Positions 13,401-24,289 of a DNA stretch of 64,000 nt are shown here, piece after piece. A model generated the notes under the pieces. It saw nothing but the letters and a program-made list of their open reading frames with translations, was not told the DNA's origin and made no database searches. The number at the start of each line of letters is the position of its first letter. Positions within the stretch are counted from its first letter, which is position 1. The DNA is taken from positions 40,252,131-40,316,130 of the forward strand of contig CM039465.1 in assembly GCA_022414725.1 (NCBI GenBank), in the 5' to 3' direction. This DNA is from Microglena sp. YARC (taxonomy: Eukaryota > Chlorophyta > Chlorophyceae > Chlamydomonadales > Chlamydomonadaceae). The translations under genes were made by a program, and so were the position numbers.

Positions 13401-16400
13401 AAAATGGTGTAGAAAGGGTGCATTATGGGTTGCAAAGGGGTGCAAAACAAAGGTGTCAAAATGGTGTAGAAAAGGGTGCATTATGGGTTGCAAAGGGGTG
13501 CAAAACAAAGGTGTCAAAATGGTGTAGAAAAGGGTGCATTATGGGTTGCAAAGGGGTGCAAAAGGGGGGTCAAAATGGTGTAGAAAAGGGTGCATTATGG
13601 GTTGCAAAGGGGTGCAAAAGGGGGGTCAAAATGGTGTAGAAAAGGGTGCATTATGGGTTGCAAAGGGGTGCAAAAGGGGGGTCAAAATGGTGTAGAAAAG
13701 GGTGCATTATGGGTTGCAAAGGGGTGCAAAAGGGGGGTCAAAATGGTGCAGAAAAGGGTGCATTATGGGTTGCAAAAAGGTGCAAAAAGGAGGTCAAAAT
13801 GGTGTAGAAAAGGGTGCATTATGGGTTGCAAAGGGGTGCAAAAGGGGGGTCAAAATGGTGCAGGAAAGGGTGCATTATGGGTTGCAAAGGGGTGCAAAAA
13901 GGGGGGTCAAAATGGTGCAGGAAAAGGGTGTATTATGGGTTGCAAAGGGGTGCAAAAGGGGGGTCAAAATGGTGTAGAAAAGGGTGCATTATGGGTTGCA
14001 AACCGGTGCAAAAGGGGGGTCAAAATGGTGTAGAAAAGGGTGCATTATGGGTTGCAAACCGGTGCAAAAGGGGGGTCAAAATGGTGCAGGAAAGGGTGCA
14101 TTATGGGTTGCAAAGGGGTGCAAAAGGGGGGTCGGAATGGTGCAGGAAAGGGTGCATTATGGGTTGCAAAGGGGTGCAAAAGGGGGGTCAAAATGGTGCA
14201 GAAAAGGGTGCATTATGGGTTGCAAAGGGGTGCAAAAAGGGGGGGTCAAAATGGTGTAGAAAAGGGTGCATTATGGGTTTGCAAAGGGGTGCAAAAGGGG
14301 GGTCAAAATGGTGTAGAAAAGGGTGCATTATGGGTTGCAAAGGGGTGCAAAAGGGGGGTCAAAATGGTGCAGGAAAGGGTGCATTATGGGTTGCAAAGGG
14401 GTGCAAAAGGGGGGTCAAAATGGTGTAGAAAGGGTGCATTATGGGTTGCAAAGGGGTGCAAAACAAAGGTGTCAAAATGGTGTAGAAAAGGGTGCATTAT
14501 GGGTTGCAAAGGGGTGCAAAACAAAGGTGTCAAAATGGTGTAGAAAAGGGTGCATTATGGGTTGCAAAGGGGTGCAAAAGGGGGGTCAAAATGGTGCAGG
14601 AAAGGGTGCATTATGGGTTGCAAAGGGGTGCAAAAGGGGGGTCAAAATGGTGTAGAAAGGGTGCATTATGGGTTGCAAAGGGGTGCAAAACAAAGGTGTC
14701 AAAATGGTGTAGAAAAGGGTGCATTATGGGTTGCAAAGGGGTGCAAAACAAAGGTGTCAAAATGGTGTAGAAAAGGGTGCATTATGGGTTTGCAAAGGGG
14801 TGCAAAAAGGGGGGTCAAAATGGTGTAGAAAAGGGTGCATTATGGGTTGCAAAGGGGTGCAAAAGGGGGGTCAAAATGGTGCAGGAAAGGGTGCATTATG
14901 GGTTGCAAAGGGGTGCAAAAAGGAGGTTAAAATGGTGTAGAAAAGGGTGCATTATGGGTTGCAAAGGGGTGCAAAAGGGGGGTCAAAATGGTGCAGAAAA
15001 GGGTGCATTATGGGTTGCAAAGGGGTGCAAAAGGGGGGTCAAAATGGTGCAGAAAAGGGTGCATTATGGGTTGCAAAAAGGTGCAAAAAGGAGGTCAAAA
15101 TGGTGTAGAAAAGGGTGCATTATGGGTTGCAAAGGGGTGCAAAAGGGGGGTCAAAATGGTGCAGGAAAGGGTGCATTATGGGTTGCAAACCGGTGCAAAA
15201 GGGGGGTCAAAATGGTGTAGAGAAGGGTGCATTATGGGTTGCAAACCGGTGCAAAAGGGGGGTCAAAATGGTGTAGAAAAGGGTGCATTATGGGTTGCAA
15301 ACCGGTGCAAAAGGGGGGTCAAAATCGTGCAGGAAAGGGTGCATTATGGGTTGCAAAGGGGTGCAAAAGGGGGGTCAGAATGGTGCAGGAAAGGGTGCAT
15401 TATGGGTTTGCAAAGGGGTGCAAAAGGGGGGTCAAAATGGTGCAGAAAAGGGTGCATTATGGGTTGCAAAGGGGTGCAAAAGGGGGGTCAAAATGGTGTA
15501 GAAAAGGGTGCATTATGGGTTGCAAAGGGGTGCAAAAGGGGGGTCAAAATGGTGTAGAAAAGGGTGCATTATGGGTTGCAAAGGGGTGCAAAAGGGGGGT
15601 CAAAATGGTGTAGAAAAGGGTGCATTATGGGTTGCAAAGGGGTGCAAAAGGGGGGTCAAAATGGTGCAGGAAAGGGTGCATTATGGGTTTGCAAAGGGTG
15701 CAAAAGGGGGGTCAAAATGGTGCAGGAAAGGGTGCATTATGGGTTGCAAAGGGGTGCAAAAGGGGGGTCAAAATGGTGCAGGAAAGGGTGCATTATGGGT
15801 TGCAAAGGGGTGCAAAAGGGGGGTCAAAATGGTGCAGGAAAGGGTGCATTATGAGTTGCAAAGGGGTGCAAAAGGGGGGTCAAAATGGTGCAGAAAAGGG
15901 TGCATTATGGGTTGCAAAGGGGTGCAAAAGGGGGGTCAAAATGGTGCAGAAAAGGGTGCCGAAGACCCCCTTAATGTGCAGTGACATCCATCCACCCAAT
16001 CCTGCGTGTGTCAGCACACATAGCTAATTTGGGGGGTTGTCGCCACCCTTTTATTGGGGTTGAAAGGGTACATTATGGGATGCAAAGGGGTGTAAAAGGG
16101 GTGCCAAAATGGTGCAGGAAAGGGTGCCCTAGACCCCCTGAATTTGCAGTGATATCCATTCACCCAATCAGGCAGCTGCCTAGAAGTTGCTCTAAAAATA
16201 AAAAAGACACTAATAAAAGTGGAGTCAGCCCCCCACCCCCACCCCCACGCACACCACACACACACCTCGTTGTGCATGTCCATAGCGAAGTCGAGGATGC
16301 GCAGCATAGTGGTCTTGGCCTCCATCACCACCAGGGTACTGCGTAGAACATTGGATCAGTTGCAAGGATCAGTTGCTTGGGTTTTGGCTTGGCCCCAATT

Positions 16401-18799
16401 ACAAGCCCCAGTTGTAAGTTCAGCACGGCAGAACTGGCCCCATTTGGCTTGGCCCCAATTACAAGCACCAATTGTAAGTTCAGCGCAGCAATGCCGGCCA
16501 CATTTGGCTTGGCCCCAATTACAAGTCCCAATTGTAAGTTCAGCGCGGCAATGCCAGCCCCATTTGGCTTGGCCCCAATTGTAAATTAAGCCCGGCAATG
16601 CCGGCCTCATTTGGCTTGGCCCCAATCACAAGCCCCAATTGTAAGTTAAGGACGGCAGTGCCGGCCCCATTTGGCTTGGCCCCAATCGCTCTGGGTTGTA
16701 GGTGATTGGCCCCAGTGAAAGCAAACAGGCTGGCTCCGTCAACTTCAAGCCTCGTAATAATGTGTAATTTTTATTTACTTACTCAAGGTTGCAGCAGCGA
16801 CCATTTTGTATGTTGTTGAAATCCAGGGGTAGACCAAATAGCCTGAAGAGACTTGCCCAACCATGACAGGAGGGGCTGTAACGAAGAATAACTGATGAAC
16901 TGACCATGCAAATTTGCATGGTTCGTCAGTTGCTTGCTTGATTATTTGCATTGTGGGTCAATTTCATGTTCTCAAGGTTAATCAGTTGCATGGCGCAATG
17001 TCGCTGTTTGATCAGTTGCAAGGATGCAAGGATGAATACTTGCATGCTTCATAAATTCCATGTCCGCATGTTGGCTGTTTGATCAGTTGCAAAGATGCAT
17101 GCTTGCATGCTAAAGTAATTCCATGTCTGCATGGATGATCAGTCGCATGTCGCATGGATGCTGTTTGATCAGTTGCAAGGGTGCATGCTTGCATGCTTCA
17201 GAAATTCCATATCCGCATGGTTGCTGTTTGATCAGTTGCAAGGATGCAAGGACGAATGCTTGCATGCTTCATTAATTCCATGTCCGCATGGTTGCTGTTT
17301 GATCAGTTGCAAGGGTGCATGCTTGTGTGTTCATTAATTCCATGTCCGCATGGTTGCTGCTTGATCAGTTGCAAGGGTGCATGCTTGCATGCTTTATTAA
17401 TTCCATGTCCGCATGGTTGCTGTTTGATCAGTTGCAAGGGTGCATGCTTGTGTGTTCATTAATTCCATGTCCGCATGGTTGCTGTTTGATCAGTTGCAAG
17501 GGTGCATGCTTGCAGTAAGTGACTTTATGTCTGCATGGTTGATTGGTTGCATGCTTGCATGCTTGATCAGTCGCATGGCTTGTCAGTGTGCATGGTTTCA
17601 TTGTGTACCAGTTCTATGGTTGCATGCGTGATTATTTGCATGCTTAGCTAGTTCCATGGATGCATTCTAGATCACCTGCATGCATGATGAGTTAGTTGCA
17701 TGCTTGATTATTTGCATGGCTAGTCAGTTGGCCAGTTCCATGGTCGCATTCTAGATCACCTGCATGCATGATGAGTTAGTTGCATGCTTGATTATTTGCA
17801 TGGCTAGTCAGTTGGCCAGTTGCGTGGTTGAATTCTAGATCTCGTGCATGTATGATGAGTTAGTTGCATGCTTGATTAATTGCATGGCTAGTCAGTTGGC
17901 CAGTTGCGTGGTTGCATGCTAGATCACTTGCATGCATGATGAGTTAGTTGGCCAGTTGCATGGTTGCATGCTAGATCACTTGCATGCATAATTAGTTTCA
18001 CGCTTTATTAGATGCAGGGCCAGTCAGTTGCGTGTTTGCATGCTAGATCACTTGTATGCTTGCATGGTTTATTAGATTACTCAGAGCACTCAGTTACTTT
18101 CTGGGCTCGAAAACGGTCGTCGGCCTTGCACGGCATGCTTTCCGCTGGGCCGACTGTCTCTAGTCGAGGTAGCGAACCCTCAACAGCGATGTTTCCATCG
18201 ACTATACAAGGCCGTTAATTGAAGCAGTGGCGGAGGCATTTCGCGGCTACCGCCCGATTTTGGCTCACGAGACGTAGGTTTTGGCTCGTGAAACGTACAT
18301 TTTGCATACGAAGCCGCATGCAGCGTAGATTTCGGCCCATGAACCGTAGATTGTCAAGTACCCTTGAACAACCCTGGTGACCATCATCGCTATTCCACAG
18401 CCCACTGTGGCAGCGCACCTGTATCCACAGTTCATGCCCGTTGCTTCCTCAGAGAGCCCCAGCTTACTGATCAGCAGCTCCATGACCAGCTTAAGGACTG
18501 GCAGGGTCTTGGCGGACGATAAGGGCATCATCCCCAACTGGAACATCATCAGCAGGGCCTGGCATATCAACAGGCCAAGGTAAGTGATGCTGATTATGGC
18601 AATTACATTTTTCCTGGCGCCCTACTGCCTACTGGACTTTAAATGACCCCGCGGCTTGATAGAGTCAGGGGGACTAAATAGCATGCCTTATTAAGATGCG
18701 TGAGGTTGAGGGGGCCAGCGTGTTTGTTTGCACTGGGGGCAACCACCAATAAGGGTGGTGTGTGTGTGGGGGTGTGTGTGTGTGGGGGTGTGTGTGTGT

Positions 18800-18840
<41 letters not shown>

Positions 18841-21800
18841 CGGGGGGGGGGGGCTTGAAGTCCCCTGAAGGGATTTTGGGCCTGGTCCATGTGTCGTCTG
18901 CACACGGCAATGGACTGGGAGGAGACAGTGGCATGGGTGTGAACCAACTTCCACTATTCTCTTCTCGGATGAAGCTGTCCCCTCCTGTGGTCATGGTGCC
19001 CTTTAAAATTTGAACAATCATACGCACTGCCACGGGTAATGAGGTTGAAGGAACCCTCCCGTTCGGATGTGTGTGTAAGTGTGTGTGTGGTTGGAGACAG
19101 ATATATGTGTGTGCGTGGTTTGAGACAGCTGTGTGTGTGTGAGTGTGTGCCTGGTTGGAGACAGGTATATCCGTATATGTGTGTGTGTGTGTGGTTTGAG
19201 ACAGCTGTGTGTTTGTGAGTGTGTGTGTGGTTGGAGACAGATATATGTGTGTGTGTGGTTTCAGACAGCTGTGTGTGTGTGAGTGTGTGCCTGGTTGGAT
19301 ACAGGTATATGTGTGTGTGTGTGGTTTGAGACAGCTGCGTGTGTGTGAGTGCGTGTGTGGTTGGAGACAGATATATGTGTGTGTGTGGTTTGAGACAGCT
19401 GTGTGTGTGTGAGTGTGTGCCTGGTTAGGGACAGATATATGTGTGTGTGGTTTGAGACAGCTGTGTGTGTTTGTGAGTGTGTGCCTGGTTGGAGACATAT
19501 ATATGTGTGTGTGTGGTTTGAGACAGCTGTGTGTGTGTGAGTGTGTGTGTGGTTGGAGACAGATATATGTGTGTGTGCGGTTTGAGACAGCTGTGTGTGT
19601 GTGAGTGTGTGTGTGGTTGGAGACAGATATATGTGTGTGTGTGTGGTTTGAGACAGCTGTGTGTGTGAGTGTGTGTGTGGTTGGAGACATATGTATGTGT
19701 GTGTGGTTTGAGACAGCTGTGTGTGTGTGAGTGTGTGCCTGGTTGGAGACAGATATATGTGTGTGTGTGGTTTGAGACAGCTGTGTGTGTGTTTGGACCA
19801 TGTGTGTGTGTCGCACCTTCAGGACTTCACTGATGAAGCTGTTCCCCAACCCATCCAGTGGTCATGGTGCCCTTTAAAATGTGTGAGTTTGGTTTGAGAC
19901 ATATATGTGTGTGTGCGTGTGTGTGTGTGTGGTTTGAGACAGCTGTTTGTGTGTGTGTTTGGACCATGTGTGTGTGTCGCACCTTGAGGACTTCACTGAT
20001 GAAGCTGTTCCCTCCAGTGGTCATGGTGCCCTTACACTTTTGAAAAACTTGGAAATTTTGAACTACAGCTGTGTGTGTGTGTGGTTTGAGACAGCTGTGT
20101 GTGTGTTGGGACCATGTGTGTGTGTCGCACCTTGAGACTTCAACTGATGAAGCTGTTCCCTCCAGTGGTCATGGTGCCCCTCAGTACTGCCTCTGCCCTT
20201 CGACTGTTACTTGAGTCACTCCGGCGCAAGTGGCGAGTTCCACACCATACCTGCCACCATGGAACTGGATGACTGAGTGCTGGCCTTGAGCGAGGGAGAG
20301 CCGCCAGACTGTTGGGTTCTGTTAGCAGTTGTCGAGAACTGTACCTTCCCACTTCGCTTTTTAGACGCAGCTGCTGCTTCGGCTGGGCGAGCTCTCCACC
20401 TTGGGGTCCAGAAGATCTTCCCTTGCTGGACGGACCTGTATGTATGTATGGGTGTATGGGTGTATGTTACAGTTCAGGGGCAGGCCAAATAGGCTAAAGG
20501 ACCGTGACAGGATGGGCTAACAAGAAAAAGTATACTAATGAACCGCCAAACTGGATATAATGTACGTTCGTCTATCCGGGTCATGGCAGCCTTCGTGCAA
20601 TTCCTTCCCTGCGTCCCCATCCTCACTATTCATGAACTGAACCCCTAACTGGATGGATCTAACGTAACTTTGTGCACTCCGGGTTGCAACCTAACGTATC
20701 CTTCGTGCACCCGGGTCAACCTAAGTACCTTCGTGCACCGGGTCGTAGCCTTCGTGGGCACCCGTCAATCCTAAACGTACCGTTCGTCACCGATGCGTTC
20801 ACCTAACGTGACCGGTGCACCCGGGTCAACCTAACGTACTTAGTGACGGGTCACCTAAAGCATACTTGGCAGCGGTCAACCTAACGTACTCTTCGTGCAC
20901 GGGGTCAACCTAACATATCCACTACATGTCTATCCGGATCAAGGGCGGTCAGTGCAATTCCTTCCTGCTCCCCATTCGTTATACATGAACTGATCCCAAA
21001 ACTGGACGGATCTAACTGTACCTTCGTGTCTATCCGGATCAAGGGCGGCCAGTGCAATTCCTTCCCTGCCTCCCCATCCTCGTTATACATGAACTGATCC
21101 CAAACTGGACGGATCTAACGTACCTTCGTCTATCCGAATCAAGGGCGGCCAGTGCAATTCCTTCCCGGCCTCCCCATCCTCGTTATACATGAACTGATCC
21201 CAAACTGGACGGATCTAACGTACCTTCGTCTATCCGAATGCAAGGCGGCCAGTGCAATTCTTCCCGGCCTCCCATCCTCACTAAACTTGCGCTGCCGTCC
21301 AGGGGAAGATCTTCTGGGCTGACTTGGTGTGCACTATAGGAGTCATCTGCCTCTAGGTCCCGCGACCTCACTTTGTCGTGCTGTGAGGACCATGAAGCGT
21401 CGAGTGAAAGCTGGCTGCTTGTGTGCTGACCAGATAACTAGCAGATGCGTGGCTGTCCAGCAGCAACTGATGTCGCATCATGCTCTGAGCAACTACATGT
21501 CAATCGTCTTGCTTCTTTACGATCATGTACCGGGGCAGCCAACTCGCGCTGGCTTGCAGTCAGCAGTCCGTGTTCCGCGGTAGATGGAGCATTTGTAGGG
21601 AATTGACAGTCGCTACAGGAACATACCGAAGAACGTTGCGTGCATTGCGACGGCGCAGGCGAAGGAAGGTTCTCGTTGCTTCCGTGCTTGGTTGAAGTGT
21701 AAGGGAACTCCAAGACCGCGAGACCGAACCTGGCTGGCAGCGAGTAGGCCTCTGCGCGCAAGCTGTTGCGTCCTGAACAACAACGCACCGATAAACTCGA

Positions 21801-24253
21801 GGAGAAGATGTAAGTAGACAGATAAAAATCACCAACCTCGCTCTGCCGTGTAGGTGTGGTGGTGGGAGGGTGGGTGGGATGGTGGGTGAGGACAAACAAC
21901 ACCCAAACCTTGGCTTCGGGCCTGTGGGGTGTGGGTGGGTGGGGAAGTGGTGGATGGTGGTGAGGACAATACAACCCAACCTGTGGCTTGCCTGTGTGGG
22001 TGAGTTGGGGTGTGTGTGGTATGAGGGGGGAGGGGAGACAAACAATATCCGATCCAACCTGGGCTCTGCCGTCGGGGTGTGGGTGGTTGGGTGTGGGTGT
22101 GGCTGGGTGGGCGGTGGGGGGAGGGGGCAAACAGGAACCCAAACCTGGCTCTGCCCTGTGGAGTGGGTGGGGGTGGGGGAGGGACAAACAACCCGAAGCA
22201 ACCATCGGGCTCGCCTGTAATGGCTGTGGTATGGTGGGCGTGGGTGGGGAGGTGGGGTGGGGACAAAACAAACCAGTGTTCTCTGCGATCGTATGGCTGT
22301 GGGTGGTGGGTGGTGGAGATGGTTGTGGGAGGAGGAACAAACAAACCAACTTCGCTATCCTATAAATCTCACACCCAGCCTTTGCCTTGCTCTGAAACTG
22401 TAAGAACATACACTACACCACCTGCATCAGACCTGCAAGCGAGGCACTACAAACAGGACCTACACCGAGGCACTAAAACACCTGCCATCAGGCCTACAAG
22501 GAGGTCACTGCGCACCTGCATCAAGACCTACAAGGAGGCACTACCAAAGGTCCTACAAAGAGGCACTACAATGAGGAGCATTTACAAACATCATCAGGAC
22601 CTATCAACAAGGCCAGATACGACCTGTGCAGGATCTACAAACGAGGCACTACAAACGAGGCCAACTACACACCTGCATTCAGGGACCTATCAAAAAGGCA
22701 CGCTACAACAGGGTTGGGCACTACACACCTGCCATCAGGATGAACAAAGAGGAGACTACAACGAGGTACAAAACGAGGCAACCTACACACCTGCATCAGG
22801 ACCTGACTGTAGTCCCACTCGCGAGCAGAAGTGGTGCTGTCATCAATGGCACTGCTTTGAATATGGACAGTCCTATGCTGGAAACGAGGAATTGCCGGGT
22901 GCTGGCCGCGACTAGCAAAGTACCGGCTGTTCTGCCTGTGGCCGCTGTTACCACGTGTTATTGTGTGACTTAGAACGGATCCGTTGTACAGTGTGGTGGG
23001 AAACCAAACGTCGGTCGGTCGCCTCACTCAGCTGTCATAGCAGTCCAGTTTTGGTTCTTTGGCACAGGCCTTCAGCCGTGCCACAACATGGTTCACGCAA
23101 GAAGTTCAAGAAAGTGGGCCGGCGATGCCCATAGCCTTGCGAATCAGGTCCACCTGACCTGCAGAGTGGTCGTTTTGTTGATGTCTGTACCAACAGCCAG
23201 GTTGTCGCTTGTACACGGCCGCCAGGCGTGTCGGCTGCCTTGACAGGCCCCCCCAGTGTGGGTTTTTGATCGCTAGCCGGAGGTGCTGTCTCTGCAATGG
23301 CGACCTCTGCACCTGTCTCGCTTGTTCTTGCACAGCATGACGAGAAGCTGGTGGCATAGTCTGCCCAACATCTATCACCAGTTTTGATAGCTGATGCCGT
23401 GGCGCTCTCACCCTCCAAAAGAAAAAGCGGCAGTGGGACGAAACGGTGAGCAGGTCCACGACGACTTGAATGAGGCCCTGACGATAAAGATGAGCGTCTG
23501 GTAGGTCTTCCCTGGTCTGCTCGTCACTGTCAAGCCACTGCTTGGCTCCATAGACAGATCAGTTCATTGAGGGTCATCCTGACCTTATCGATCCCATGTC
23601 GAACCACAGCTTTGAGGCCCTGCTCTCCAAGCATTTTTCTGTTCCAGGTGTAGCTTCTGGACGCGTGGCTTGATAGTTGTCCATGATTAAGTTGCTCAGA
23701 GGGCAGTTTTGCAGCTGGCCGATTTACGCACAAAGTGCTCAGCACCATGCCATCTGCAACACAGACGGTTGACCTTGTTGGACCGAAAGTGTCCATTGGA
23801 ATACCCTGATCACATCACATTTCGATGCGACTGGCGAACAGCACATCCAAGGAGGCCACTTTGTAGCTCATCATCCCGGCACCCACCGCTCCTTGCTCGC
23901 CGTCTTCCTGATTCAAATCGCACCGCTACTTGGCTTTTGCTTCCGCTGACAGCCACCTCCCTGTCATGCTTAAAGAAGGCAAACACCTCGTGCCCAATGC
24001 CGATTCTCCTCGTCATGTTGCGTGAAGGACACTAGCCCTCCAGGGCACATGGGACTGTTATACTCGCTCAGTCCATAACGTCTCACATGTGTTGTCTAGC
24101 ACCAAGGTCAGCTCGACATCGATTGTAGCGCCCGCCAAAGTACTTGCCCGTAACCACATGAAAACGCCGCACCGCACATCAGTGGGATAGGCATTTAGGG
24201 TTCGACAGTGAGCGGGTCTGGATGTACGTATGCCGTATGTGTTGGGTGGGTCC

Positions 24254-24289
<36 letters not shown>

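Noticed and set aside
13290..15955. A CRISPR array
   Set aside because: Units are direct tandem copies with no unique spacers, in a eukaryotic intron.
13250..16000. Overlapping frames encoding repeats like GCIMGCKGVQKGG
   Set aside because: The 56-bp unit is not a multiple of three, so the three frames rotate through the array and none is privileged. It is an intronic minisatellite.
18362..18590. A plus-strand exon ending at AAG|GTAAGT (18580)
   Set aside because: The minus-strand reading gives a hydrophobic helix pattern matching the receptor and fits the intron phases on both sides. The plus-strand donor appears fortuitous.
18674..19849. A 391-codon frame rich in THTH
   Set aside because: It is the TG-rich minisatellite read on the minus strand. 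Only the short GTMTTGG..SFI pieces inside it have exon character.
21438..22409. A 323-codon Pro/His/Thr-rich minus-strand frame
   Set aside because: It follows the GGTGGG-rich minisatellite at 21835-22375 and has no domain.
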